Part shown: one piece after another, positions 24,455-38,075 of the stretch
Layout: every line of letters begins with the position of its first letter
Numbering within the stretch: the stretch's first letter is position 1
NCBI GenBank assembly: GCA_023014365.1
Contig: JAEBUN010000011.1
Location: 682,001 to 746,000, forward strand
Direction: 5' to 3'
Length of the DNA: 64,000 nucleotides
Source of the DNA: Lepiota brunneoincarnata
Lineage: Eukaryota; Basidiomycota; Agaricomycetes; Agaricales; Agaricaceae
The notes under the pieces: generated by a model
What the model saw: only the letters and a program-made list of their open reading frames with translations
The model's database searches: none
Told to the model about the DNA's origin: nothing
Program-made: the position numbers and the translations under genes

Positions 24455-25507
24455 TTAATATTTTGTATGGTGGCCCTTGGCCTCATAGACTGCCTGAGCA
24501 CGATCGGGCATGCTCTTGACCAGGTCATTAATATAATTTATATCAATCATCCTCCACTCCTCCTGAATTGCCTCCCAAAGTTTGTCAAGGTTTTGGGGGA
24601 TTTCTGCTCGGTCATTTATTCTGACTTTGAGGTATCTCCATACATGTTCGATGGGATTGAGGTCTGGTGACTGAGCTGGGTGTGGAAGCTCATTGATGAG
24701 ATGGGATTTGCGGAATTGTCGGGTGATCTTTGCCTGGTGGACTGGAGCTCCATCTTCCATCACCGCTACCTGCCCCCTCTCCTCTGATAAATTCCCATAA
24801 AAATCCCATAATGGTCCACTAAGGATGAGGCTAATATAATCTGCAGCCGTCCTTGCACCCTTGGGTATACGAACCAGTGGACCGAGTTTTCCATGTGCCA
24901 TGCACCCCCATATCATAAGACTCTGTCTTCCAGACTTGAAAGTAGGGGTTAAACACCTTTCTGTGTACCTCTCACCAGGTCTCCTCCATACCCAAACCAC
25001 CTTTGAACTCTTTCCAATCTCCACAGAAGCCTCATCTGTCCAAATCACATGTCTCCAGTCCTCCTCCATCCACCTCCGATATTCTCTTGCCCATACCATC
25101 CTGGCTTTGACATGGAAAGGCTTAAGAAATGGTTTCTTTGCAGAAATGTGTTGGCTAAGACCCAATTGATACCTAATGGCACACCGGATAGTGTGGGGAT
25201 GAGCAGGGGAGTCGAGAAATGTGTTTATTGTGTGGGTGATCTCGCAGAGAGTTTGGCGTCTATTTCTCTCCAGCACAATTTTGATGTGTCGCATTGCCCT
25301 GTCATCCAATAAGGAAGGTCTCCCAGACCTGGGAGCATCCTCATGATGACCCTGCTCTTTGTGCCTATGGATAACCCGATAGACAGTGGAAATATGGACT
25401 CCAAAGAAATTGGCAATTTCGCGAGCAGGAATACCCTCCTGATGCCTTGCACATATCAGGGAGCGTAGTTCAGGGACAGTATTCTTTTGTCCAGCTATTT
25501 TTGGCAT
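24455..25507 (-). CDS. Tc1/mariner transposase, 350 aa, intact
   Basis: Cut-and-paste transposase. The N-terminal half (residues about 15-115) carries two helix-turn-helix domains (ARHQEGIPAREIANFFGVHI; RSGRPSLLDDRAMRHI, including a GRP hook) that bind the inverted repeats. The catalytic DDE domain follows with D158 in WTDEAS, D252 in VMEDGAPVH and E287 in SPDLNPIEHVW, spacing DD34E as in the Tc1 group. The length (350 aa) is normal, and there is no stop or frameshift. The start is the only Met near the 5' end, 94 bp inside the right end of the element. Given complete termini and an open frame it could be active, which is an inference. Confidence 0.95.
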   Translation of the reverse strand: MPKIAGQKNTVPELRSLICARHQEGIPAREIANFFGVHISTVYRVIHRHKEQGHHEDAPRSGRPSLLDDRAMRHIKIVLERNRRQTLCEITHTINTFLDSPAHPHTIRCAIRYQLGLSQHISAKKPFLKPFHVKARMVWAREYRRWMEEDWRHVIWTDEASVEIGKSSKVVWVWRRPGERYTERCLTPTFKSGRQSLMIWGCMAHGKLGPLVRIPKGARTAADYISLILSGPLWDFYGNLSEERGQVAVMEDGAPVHQAKITRQFRKSHLINELPHPAQSPDLNPIEHVWRYLKVRINDRAEIPQNLDKLWEAIQEEWRMIDINYINDLVKSMPDRAQAVYEAKGHHTKY

Positions 25508-25573
25508 GTAGGGTGGAGTTGTTGATCAGTGGGAATATTTTTCGTTTATTGTTAAACGAGGTCATGTGACAGA

Positions 25574-25601
25574 TTTTCGCAAAACTTTTGCTACCCTACT
25601 G
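25574..25601. repeat. Tc1 element terminal inverted repeat, right
   Basis: 28 bp, inverse of 24356-24383 with about 3 mismatches; flanked by TA. Confidence 0.9.
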
Positions 25602-25603
25602 TA

Positions 25604-26671
25604 CATCCCCCCTTTCAAACGCTTACACCCCAAACATAACCAGAATGCACCAGAGGTCCCCTCACTGCCCAGTTAAACCCCTCCCTTCACCCTCTACACC
25701 CTCCTTAACCCTCACCTGCTTCCTCCCATTTCCCATAGACTTCAGACTGTTATCTTTACTCCCCACACTCATTTTAATCACACCTGGCCTTGTGCAACAC
25801 CCAGACACCACCGCCAAGCCTTGTTCAATTTATATTGATTATATAAGTCAAGTATATACATAGTTTTTGCCTGCAGGGGTTCCCTCATCCTATTCTCTTA
25901 GGATTTCCCTGCAGGTATGGACTCCCTACTTAGCTCACAGATTAATAATACTTAGGATTTCCCTGCAGTGATGTTTCAGCTCCCTGAGTTGTCTGAACCC
26001 TCCAGGTTGCCCTAACACATAGCTCAAACAGCACTCATTGCTGCCAATCCAAGTAACCCTTTTCCACCTGATAATCCATTAAAATACTGGTGAGACGAAG
26101 TAAGGTGGGTCTTAGTTGGCAGGCTCATTGTCATATCTTCCTGGGTATTAGCCCTCAAGGCCACAGCCCAAATTGTGGGACAATATCCAATGCATTGATG
26201 CATCCTGAGTCAAGGGGGCTCATCCATTCCTGTCATGACACTCTGAACACAGTTGTGGCTATGGTATTGGATAGTTTGTATCCTGTCATCATTAATTCAA
26301 TCCTGGATGTATCTGCTGATCATAATATTCAACATGCCCTCGTCATCATTGCTAAAACTACAATCTGTTGGCACTTTCAAACACAACTACATGGCAAGGT
26401 AGGAGGTAAGGTTCTTCCTCCCTGGTCCATTACCCAGAGTAATATTCAAAAGTGAAAATCCCTAGAATGAAGCAAAGGGTGTTGTTATTGCTGAGGATGA
26501 CTCATTACCCTTTGCATCTGTTTTTTCACAGAATTAATGTTTAAGTGTTGCAAGTTCCCACTTCCACTGCCAGAAAAGTCATTACTGGCCCATCACGCAT
26601 ATGCACTCCTGGGAGAAAACAGGCAACTCTTTGCTACTCTCAGAGGTGATCACCATAGTAAATCATTCAAC
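25604..26671. other. AT-rich sequence, no gene recognised
   Basis: Between the Tc1 element and the next solo LTR. A 121-codon plus frame at 26090-26455 has no recognisable domain. Confidence 0.35.
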
Positions 26672-27045
26672 TCTTATCAGAAACACCAAGTATATAAATA
26701 GATAGAAGAGCTGTCACTCTGAAACAATCAGAAATGCACATCAGAATGATCTATAATTAGATAGATAAGACCTTGACTCAGTATGACTCACTTTACCTGG
26801 GTCCAGATATATATAGTAGGAGCATAGCCACACATAGTAGTATATAAGGATACTGTATTGTACCTTGTATCCTTATCTTAGTGTTATACAGTTCTTGCCT
26901 CCTATACCTCTTTGCCCTTAAACCGGCTAGACTTATAGTACTCCATCATCTCCAAGTCATGCCTAGTAGGACAAGACCAAGTCTGTATAGACATCTTGCC
27001 TCGAATGCTGTGCTACTCAAGAGCGAACCCCTAACCCAGGTAACA
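26672..27045 (+). mobile_element. Solo LTR (Ty3 family, U3 subfamily B), TSD TCAAC
   Basis: 374 bp from TCTTATCAGAAAC to CCAGGTAACA. TSD TCAAC at 26667-26671 and 27046-27050. The first bases read TCT instead of TGT, and the 5' part is shorter than in the copy at 15161. Otherwise it is the same subfamily. Confidence 0.85.
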
Positions 27046-27179
27046 TCAACAAGCTTCTACTCCCCCAATCCCAGCCCATTCTCAAAGCCATGGGTCATGC
27101 ACCTGCCTACTCTGCCACATTGAAGGCAGGACTGCCAACATACAGTATGTCCTTGATATACAGTATATGAGGCTCCTGT

Positions 27180-27810
27180 CATTGATCAAAATTCAGTTTT
27201 GCAGTTGCAGGATTTATGACCAGATTGTAAGTCACCAAATACCTTGACCATTCTAGGACTTGAACTGAGAATTGCATTCAGTTTGGAGAGGTTACCCAGC
27301 AAAGTTGTGACAATTCAAACTGCAATAATAGCACAGCACAGTGTGCTTGTTTTAAATGTTCTGAGCATTACAACTAAAATCTTGGTATTAGCAGAGGGGT
27401 GGAAATGCATATGTACCATCAGCTGGGCAGTTGCGTGCAGTGGCTGTATCTCTCCCTGGATTATAGTTATGCTGGCACAAACCAGATTTCTGCTACCTTC
27501 AGGTGCTAGCAATGCCCCACATTCTCATTCAGTTCTGGAGACTGCCTGACTCTTTTCCAATCAACAAGCACTGGCCCTGCATATCCCACCCCGACAGTGT
27601 TAAATGCCACCTTGGCACTTGATAAAACTATAGGGACCCATTTCCCAGTTAACAGACCAATAACTACACTTCTTTGTGAATAAGCATGCATTTGCTTAGA
27701 TGCTGACCTTGTCACCTGAAGTTCCTAGTTACATATGATTCAGTCCTTTGTCTCACTTGTTTTCTGAATTTCAATATAAATTTGGCTCGAGATATTGGAG
27801 TGTTATGATT
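27180..27810. repeat. Direct repeat copy 2 (about 0.65 kb)
   Basis: Same orientation and content as 16760-17425. The right end coincides with the return to GC-balanced DNA at about 27815. Confidence 0.75.
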
Positions 27811-28027
27811 CAAACTTGGGTGGCCCTACCAGCTTCGCGTGGTTGGTCAGGTATAACGGCAGAGCATTGGAGTGTGAATCACTTCCTGGCATTTGCTTTT
27901 GGATTCTGAATTGACAGTTTGTGTGCAAAAAACACTGCAATGGGCTTGGTGATGCATGGGGTGTGCAAAGATACCTAGTTTTCAGAAGGTAGGGGAGAAG
28001 ACAATCTCCTAGAGGTATTGAACAGCT

Positions 28028-28743
28028 TCAAATAAGGAGGGCAGGAAATTCACTCCTAAAATCAATGTACACCATATCGCCCTTTCTTTCACTCGTTCCG
28101 TCACTATTGAATATCCTCCCATTAGCCCAAGTCTGAACTACCCAGAGCCGGGGGCACAATACACGTACACGTTTTCCCGCTTTATCGAGCACGGCAAGCA
28201 AGCGGAAGTACCAATCTGCTGCAAAATCCCCCGAAACACGGCGGAAACCGTACATAGGCCCAGAACGGCCGTGCTCAACCCACTCCAACCCCGAAGCGCG
28301 CCTGCCAAGGCCAGGAGGTAATCCAGACCGTTCAATTGACCCGAAGGAGAACACTACCACAGCGGACGCATTCCGATTCCATGAAGATTCCCATTCGTCG
28401 ACCAGTCACCTGGTCAGCTGGGAGACCGGATGGAAGATACGTCCCCAGGCCAAGAGATCGAGGTTTTGAGGGCTAATTTGAAAACCTCCTTGCTGAGGAT
28501 GTGACAAACATTGCTGAGATAGTCATTATACTTGGCTACGCAGAACATGTTTGCTGGGACAGAGAAACCGTGTCTCTGGCTGACACCGTCGGAGGAACTA
28601 ACAGAGCAGGCAGCCGCAATCAGAGACATCCACTTCCTGCTTGATAATGTGCGCAAATGGCCATCAAAGATTCCAAATACCGACTGCGGCCAAGCGGATT
28701 CCCCCAGGGCAAATGCACAGTCTATACTTGAATGTGCGTTCAC
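28028..28743 (-). CDS. Hypothetical protein fragment(s), not recognised
   Basis: Two minus-strand frames. 28414-28743 is 109 codons. 28028-28360 is 110 codons, includes GFRRVSGDFAADWYFRLLAV and ends SEFPALLI, and its open frame extends upstream to about 28395. The second has protein-like composition and few Ser/Pro stretches, so it may be a genuine exon. I recognise no family. It sits between the AT-rich island and DUF2264 copy 2 and may be a truncated neighbour. Confidence 0.3.
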
Positions 28744-29520
28744 CGAGATTCGTCGTTAGGTGTAACAGGGGCTTGGCCGTGTTTCGCGAGCTCCATGGGG
28801 GTAGGGATTCTGGGTATGAGCAGTGAATAGAGCAAGCGCGAAGAAAGGCTTGGAACTGATGTCACAGCGAGCCTTAGTAAATCGTGATTCCCATCAGGGT
28901 AAGGGCTTCATGGTGCCATCTCAGTGAAAGGTTCCGGGTTGTCTGATGCAAATACCGTTGCGTAGCTGCAGACCTTGAATAGTTCCTCTAGTGAGTGGGG
29001 CTCGCACTGCCAGCTAACGTTTGCAAACACTAGAGCACCCCAGAATGACAGCATCGCGAAGCGATAGGCCATGTTCCGTCCCAACGGGGCTGCATGGTCT
29101 GTGGGATCTGTGAACTCATTTGTTACGCGACGGTTTGGGTAGTGACTCACCTTTCCCATCAAAGTGGTGGGCAAAGTCCCACGGGAATGAACGGTTCCTG
29201 GTGCGGTCGCATCGTTAGTTTGTCTTTGTGCCAGCCGGGAGTATGCCTCCTGGGCAAATTGGATTGCGAACGACGACGAGCAGCACGTAGGCTGGACAAC
29301 ACTTTCAAAGCCATCTCTTGACTAAGTGATCGTCGCTGTGAAACGTATCCTGGCAGTCAGCTCGCAGTCTCTCCGGATCGAACCTAGGTTATCCAATGTT
29401 CGAGAGTCCATGATGTAGATATACGAAACCTAGCAACCGACTATCTCCTCAACTACGTCCTCGACCTCGATGCAGGAGCTTTCAGGAATCAGCACTCACC
29501 CTGAACCACAGCCACTTGGT
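28734..29520 (-). pseudogene. DUF2264 family gene, decayed copy 2 (truncated)
   Basis: Matches copies 1 and 3 from the segment after SPYWC to the end of the first exon. The frame at 28908-29174 contains YRFAMLSFWGALVFANVSW, equivalent to [15 protein letters not shown] in copy 3. The C-terminal third is absent, because unrelated sequence begins at about 28733. The first exon is reduced to the last codons before the GTGAGT donor at about 29505. Indels and stops throughout. It is followed on the plus strand by P450 copy A, the same arrangement as copy 3 and P450 copy B. Confidence 0.6.
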
Positions 29521-29990
29521 AGGCTTTCGGCATCTGCCCAGCGCTAGTGCTCGTCGTCTTATCCTGCCTTTATGCCTTTTTCCCACTCCAACCAGAACGC
29601 AAATTTATACAAGTTTTGTTTGAATATGGGGCTCAGGTGAGGGAGCATGACGGCAATGGTGCGTAGGCCCTGGAATGCGGTTAGCGAGCATGTGAAGTAG
29701 GGGTCGGAATATAACGCCCTGCCTGAGCCCAGGGTGTGGGCGTGAGACAGAATAGTGCATGATGGCCAAGTCATAGCTGGTGGTGTAGTAACCAGATGCG
29801 TAAAAGACGAAGCCGCGTTCCGGTGCGAAGATACTCAGGGGTGATGTTTCTACGTAACGTTATTAGATGTGTAGTTGAAAATGAACAGCGAGCAAATGGA
29901 GAGTCACAGTGATGGATGCCAACGGTGTCCCAGGCAAATTCTTGTTGAATAGTCTCATGTCTTGCCATTCTATGGATAGGGAGCAAGAAT
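29520..29990 (-). pseudogene. Decayed segment shared with 10986-11264 (possibly wax-synthase-like)
   Basis: The minus frame contains CTILSHAHTLGSGRALYSD and FTCSLTAFQGLRTIAVML. It aligns with the segment next to DUF2264 copy 1. Resemblance to the SLTEFWG.RW block of wax-synthase-like acyltransferases is weak. No complete gene. Confidence 0.3.
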
Positions 29991-31473
29991 GCTGACTGAC
30001 ACTACTGTTCAATGAAACCAAAGAGCTGCTCGCATGAATTATCCTACCCCGTCTTTCCCATTCCGCTGGAGCAGGAGAAGGCTTCCGTTAGCAGTTGGAG
30101 TGAAATGAAATGTGTGACAATAAGTCACACCGTCACTATATTGGAAGACGCGTGAGATGTTCCTTAAAATTGATATGGCAGCTACAGAGTATAAAAGACA
30201 AGATGGATAAGTCATTCGAGCTGCTCTACGGTGTTTTCAGTAAAAGCGAGAGCGGAAGATAACTTGACACCGCAGCCATCACACACACCTCCTCCGTGCG
30301 ATTTTCACAGACGAGAACAAAAGGGGATGATTTCAAATAAGCAGCTATCGGCAATATGTCCATTCGGAGGAATTCCACAATGCCTGCTTCTCGGATCCTT
30401 GCAACCGGACCCTATTTCAACCAATACTAAACTTTTTCGAGGCGTAAAATGGGATTTTCCATTTGGAATGAGGCAGGGTGGTTTGTGCGCGCGGGGCTCA
30501 TCCGCAGGTGCAATAGAGAAATCTCGCGAGAAAACTAGCCTCCTGGGCCTCCTTCTACACCGCACTGCTGAACCAACCAGTTTTATTGATGAAATAGGGT
30601 GGGTTTTAATAATACACACGCTACTTAGCGGCTTTTTGTTTATTAGTGCAGCGTTTACTTTATTCCGGACAGTTAGTTGTGACCGGTTGGGCCACTCGAT
30701 GGAGACAGGTTCGTCACAATAAGAGATTTAGAATGAATTCGGCCCTCACAGAATTCTATATTGTATCTGAACTCTGGTTGAAACATATCTCCTGGGTTCC
30801 GGGTAGACAGCTCACTCTCATTCAAAAACTCTATTGAACCCTCTTTACACCGCAGCCTACGGGAAGATCCAGGATTTATAACATGAACATCGAAGCAACA
30901 AGGGTGTGTGTGATATGGACGTTTGTACGAGTATGGAGGGCTGTACCAAATTAGGAAGGTTCAAGGCGGCCGACGGACTCTGAGTACAATTAAATATGTA
31001 TCCTAAATTCTAATCGGAGTCCTTGGCTTCCCCAACTCCCGTGGACAGGCCTCGTCGAAATACGCAGTTTTAAGGACTAACCGCCGAAACCAAACAGGTG
31101 CCGTCGGAAAAAATTGAAATTTTGGACCGATTTGGGATTGGGAAGGTTTTGGGGCCATGAGTCCTAAGGGTCCTTCCCCACCGTGGGTTAATTTCAGGTG
31201 CCTGATTTTACGAAACACAACTCGTTGACCCCCACTCTCCTCCACCAAACAACAAAGCAGACGCCTACGTGTTTGAAATTTAAGTCGCACCAATGTATAC
31301 CGAGCCTGCTTTCCATAAACAGAATCACATAAGTGCACGATGATCAAATGGCCAGAGCTGCTTTTCCAGATCCACGGGTCCCTTTCTACATTCCTAAAAT
31401 ATAAAGGGACCAACATTCCACCGTTATTTCGCGTCTTCCCTTGAGACGGACGTTGCGCCACTCGTGGGCAGAT
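29991..31473. other. Intergenic, includes duplicated P450 promoter region
   Basis: No gene called. The last about 250 bp (GGGTCCCTTT followed by ATATAAAGGG about 70-90 bp before the start) resemble the region before the second P450 at about 37910-38075, so the duplication includes the promoter. The AATATAAAG element is a plausible TATA box. Confidence 0.45.
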
Positions 31474-33909
31474 ATGATCCAACTTGACCTTTTCCTTAGT
31501 GCTTCGTCATTCCTCCTTGCCCTTTACTTTTATCTCAAGAAGCCTAACGCATATGCCTCACTCCCGCTCCCTCCTGGTCCTAAGGGATGGCCTTTGATTG
31601 GCAATCTCTTAGATATGCCAACCCAATTCGAGTGGAAGACCTATCACGAATGGAGTAAACGACTTGGTGCGGTGCTCTTTATGTTGTGTAGGTGAATTAC
31701 GGCTGACAGGTAGTGAGTGATGTAGGCACTGATATCATGCATATTAACGTTGCGGGGACCTCTATCATTGTTCTCGACTCCCGCGAAGCGGTTGTAGAGC
31801 TCATGGAGAGGCGGTCTTCGATTTACTCTGACAGGTATGTCACTTCTTGTCCCTGCTGGTGTTGATACACCTTGCTCATACCGTTGATTTCCTGCCTCGT
31901 GTAGGGCTAGGATGCCCATGATTAGTGAGTGTTCTTGGACTTCCTGCTTTTTTTTCGAGTACTGATGTAGTAAACTGGAATAGATGAATTGGTACGTTCA
32001 TATCGAGCATCAGTATATTGGGCTTCATTTTCCTCTAATACGCGCTGCAGATGAAATGGTATGTGGCGCTTTGCCTGTTTTGGAAAACAGCCATCCATAG
32101 TTAATCCTTAGGTCATTTATCGTTGGATTCATGCCGTATGGTGAGTGAAAGAAGCTCGGCCTCGTTTAAACCTCCTTCTAACGGTTTTTCCAGGCGACTT
32201 TTGGTGAGCTTGTGGAGAACTCGGGGTGGCCCTTCACAAAGTTATTAATATATGGTACCCCGCAAGGCGCAAGCACCGTAGGTTGATGCATCAGCTGCTC
32301 AGCCCGAATGCCGCCCTCCGTTTCCGTCCCCATCAACTCAAGTCGGCTCATAACCTTCTCCAACGTTTCCTGGACGAACCGGACGATGCGCTTCGAGAAC
32401 GTCAGACAGTAAGTACAAGAAATACCCCACGTCGGAACAGCCTATTAAATGCCAAAACTTAGCATGGCTGGGGAGACGATCATGTCTGTTGCTTATGGTT
32501 TGGAAGTTCAGAAGAAGAACGATCCTTACATTGAGGCCGCAGAGCGTGGAGTCCACCCTCTGGTGGCAGCTGCCGTTCCTGGCGCCTTCATGGTCGACAT
32601 GTTCCCCATCCTGAAGTATGTCCCCGAATGGATGCCCGGTGCTGGGTTCCAGAAGAAGGCTAGAGAATGGGCAGAGCTTGCCAGGGTAATGGCAGATAAA
32701 CCCTACGAGGCTTGCAAGCGCCGCATGGTATGTAACTTGTCCTTGGCCCCGACCACGTTGGTGGTGCTGATACGTCGTTTTTAGGCCGAAGGAAATGCAC
32801 CTCCTTCCTTTACCTCTATGAGTCTCCAGCAGCTCGAGGAAGGGACGACGGATGACGCCTATGAAGAGCCTGTTATCCGTGGCACTGCAGGAACTATGTA
32901 TGCTGGTGAGTATCAATCTTGTTCCAGAGTCCCTCCGTTATACTGAATTCGTCCGTGCAGCTGGGTCGGATACTGTAAGAACGATGGGTATATTCACACT
33001 GTTCATGAAGCTCATCAACATTTCTAGACTGTCTCGGCGATCACATCGGGCATTCTCGCACTCATAGAGCACCCCGAAGTCGTGAAGAAGGCTCAAGCCG
33101 AGTTAGACTCCTGTCATCCAGCCGGGCCATCTTCCTGACTTTGAAGATGAAGCATCTTTACCTTACATCACAGCTGTTATCTTGGAAACTCTGAGATGGA
33201 GAGATGTCGTCCCTATTGGTATGGCAGTTCGTTCTCTATTAAAACACAGACTGACTTTTTCCTGTAGCTATTCCACGCTACATGCGTGTCGATGATGAAT
33301 ACAAAGGCTATAGGATTCCCAAGGGGTCTATCATCATTCCCAACGCATGGTGGGTTGATGAATCTCATCGAGGTCGAGAGACAAGCTGCTTACGATTTTT
33401 CCAGGGCCATGCTTCATGACGAAGAGGTTTACCCGGATCCATTTGCCTTCAAGCCTGAGCGTTTCCTCAAGGACGGCAAGATTGATCCATCCGTTAGGGA
33501 TCCCAGACATGCTTGTTTCGGCTTTGGCCGTCGGTAAGTCCCTGCTACCCTACTCTTCAACGTTGTCAACTCGGATATTCAAATTTCCTTTATCAGTATT
33601 TGCCCCGGTCGCTACATGGCTTACCCTGCCGTTTGGATTACCCTTGCTTCCATGATTTATTGTTTTGATCTTAAGAAAGCGGTCGACGAAAACGGTAACA
33701 CCATTGAGCTGACCCATGAATACCTCTCCGCACTCGTTATGTATGCCCCCTCTTCCTACCTGCTTCTGGTACTTGACTTGGGCTAACGGGTGACATTACT
33801 CAGCATGCCTAAATCCTTCAAATCTTCGATCACGCCCCGCTCCGAACAACATGTACGCGCCATCAAAGCTGCCGTCCTCCAGCACGAGTTCCAGACTACC
33901 ACCTGCTGA
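31474..33909 (+). pseudogene. Cytochrome P450 copy A (O-methylsterigmatocystin-oxidoreductase-like), frameshifted
   Basis: Membrane-anchored P450 monooxygenase. The N-terminus MIQLDLFLSASSFLLALYFY is the ER anchor, followed by the proline-rich hinge LPLPPGPKGWPLIGNLL. Introns are dense: 8-nt exons 31984-31991 and 32051-32058, a 29-nt exon 32112-32140 and a 10-nt exon 32194-32203 together give MINEL..W.F..GFMPYGDFW. The I-helix AGSDTT is supplied by a 14-nt exon 32961-32974. Later come the ETLRWRDVVP helix, PERF, and the heme loop FGFGRR/ICPGRYMA split by an intron. Two one-base shifts are visible, at about 32390 (before the exon ending R-H/MAGET) and about 33112 (ELDS/...PGHLPDF), so it is likely a pseudogene unless these are assembly errors. 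Fungal P450s of this type are about 510 aa. Confidence 0.7.
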
Positions 33910-34728
33910 GGTTGCATCTATGTATGACATCTCTATATCCCAAAATATGTCCAACTCGCTTTCCTTGGACCTTCTCTTTTTTTTTTCTTTCTTTTTTGTG
34001 AATAATGAGCCAGCTTTTTGTCTTTTTTTTTTTTTAGCTCTCTGTAACGATGATAGTCCTACCCTGTAGGTCTACAGATGATTAATGTTAAGCCCTCCTG
34101 TACGTCATTCTCATGACGGACTACGTGAATGCCCCGATCCTTTTGGTGGAAAGTCTATCTGACTACGACTCCGATATGTATACTCCTGGCATATAAATCC
34201 CTTCGAGGGATTCTACGCTGGGATGCAGGTCGCTGGATGACGTTCTGTCCTAGTGCCCCCCTCTCATTTATAAAACCTGTTATTGTTTTCCGTTGGCAGC
34301 AGGTTTTGTCTTTACTATAGACCGCCGACCATGAGTCTCAGCCTATCCTAATCTGAGCACCCTTTCGCGACCCTTGTGGAATTCCACCGAATCGAAGCGC
34401 TTTTCAAACTACTCGCGGGATGGCCACGCGTGCACGCCTCCCCTGAGGCCGGAAATGGCCGTGAATTACATAGATTAATCAGTATGACAGCTGTTGACGT
34501 TGAACATACGCAACGGCGTGGGCTTCCCGGCAGGCCTGACTTCCGGCGGAAGTAGAACAAAGAAAGGTTCTAATGTTGTACCACCTCTTTTACCAAATTG
34601 CGGCCTCTAAATATCACGCTTCCCGGTATTACCACATAACTTACATGAGATATCCAGAGCAGGGGGTAGTGTACAACACAAGCAGGCTCGGCGCCAAGCT
34701 CAATAATAACAGTGCTCTGACTCCTAAT

Positions 34729-36775
<2,047 letters not shown>

Positions 36776-38075
36776 GTTTCGACTTGGACGTTTGGTGTGT
36801 TGGCTGGAGGAGCGTGAGTGTGTCTCCTCCAATAGTTGACGAGGCTCTCTCAGTTGTGACATTCCCGATGTTCTACCGAACGTACCAGTCAGTGGAGAGC
36901 GTGGTGACTGGTGACCTTCGCACCGGACCGCGTGCTTCCGGCGCTTTGACTGCTTCGAGTTTTGCATGGCGTTTCTTTTGTGCCACAGGCCGCACAACAC
37001 CCGGGGGGGCCCACCGTAGCTCCAGTCGTCCCTTCGGGCGAATTATTCGCGGTAGTAAGCCTAGCCGAACAGCAGTGCGAGCTTGTGGCGTCTTTTTTTG
37101 TTGTTTTTTACAATAACAGGTGTTCTAGCTATATTCGGTCTGTGTCCACAAGGCCCTATGGACCTATAAGGTTGTGGTTCGGATTGGAGCTCTGCCCCAC
37201 TTGTTATTTTAGGTCGCCTACAGCTGATTCTTGGGCTCGACATCATGGAATTGGCAACCAGTGATGGGCAGAAACGGGATGTGGCTCGTGAGAGCAATTT
37301 CACTTTTAGTATTGGCACGTTTCTCAACTATAAGTCGCACTGAATTGAATTTCTTGCTCGGCGTTAACATGAGGAGGCCGGCGATATACTGAATTCCGCT
37401 GACCCTGCGACTCGGAGTTTTTTTGCGCCCACATCCCTTTGTTTTGAGCGAGCGGATGATCATGGACGATGAATCAAGTTGGTTTTAAAGTTCTTCGATG
37501 ACAAGCATGAAGATCGGGTTGAGGAATATGGTTCGTCCCCTAGCGGTCAGTCCTTGATAGGCTGTTTTTATCTTGTTCGACCCTGAACGTCATTCCCCCG
37601 TTGCTACCCCAAACTAGAACTAGACCCCGGCTCCTTGATTGGCCCCAATCCGTTTACGTCTTTGTATCCAACGTGTTAGCGTGAGCATGGGAAGCAATCT
37701 GGCAAGTGGTCAGTCACAGGTGCTTGGAGAGTTGTGCTCTATCTGTCCATCTGGCTCGATTGGAGGGATTTGCATTAATAATAGACGACCTTTGTTTTTC
37801 TAGAGAGCGTGGGTCACGGTTAACCCAGCTCCACTAATCAAGCCAGACGCCGATATATTTGAAATTTGAAATAATATTGACCCTGCTCATTCCTTCCTTT
37901 AACAGGGACACTACATACATGATGACCAAAGAGCCAGAGTTCCTTTTTCCAGGTCCCCGGGTCCCTTTCGCTATACGTCAAATATAAAGGGTTTGAATTT
38001 TCCGCCATTGCTTCTGCTTCACATCTTTCCCCTCAACCGCATTGTGCCATCTATCACATCTGTCTGTGCGCAGAC
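36776..38075. other. Intergenic, ends in duplicated P450 promoter
   Basis: The shared promoter of divergent DUF2264 (-) and P450 (+) genes lies here. ATATAAAGGG precedes the P450 start by about 90 bp. No other gene seen. Confidence 0.4.

Larger units (their letters stand above)
24356..25601 (-). mobile_element. Complete Tc1/mariner-type DNA transposon, 1246 bp
   Basis: Bounded by TA target duplications (24354-24355, 25602-25603) and 28-bp terminal inverted repeats with about 3 mismatches (24356-24383 and 25574-25601). Each repeat begins CAGTA and ends AAAAGTTTTGCGAAAA read inward. It encodes one intact transposase. Unlike the surrounding island it retains many CpG dinucleotides, suggesting a recent insertion. 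Confidence 0.93.

Noticed and set aside
16760..27810. The two 0.65-kb direct repeats as LTRs of one 11-kb element
   Set aside because: They lack TG...CA ends and target duplications, and the interval contains unrelated insertions without pol genes.
27812..27890. tRNA-like GC-rich segment at the right edge of the AT-rich island
   Set aside because: No consistent acceptor or T-arm pairing; no anticodon stem.
30231..30722. 163-codon plus-strand open frame
   Set aside because: No domain, composition not protein-like, and an overlapping minus frame of 104 codons; most likely chance.
31003..31482. 159-codon minus-strand frame upstream of P450 A
   Set aside because: It overlaps the duplicated promoter region and has no counterpart upstream of P450 B.
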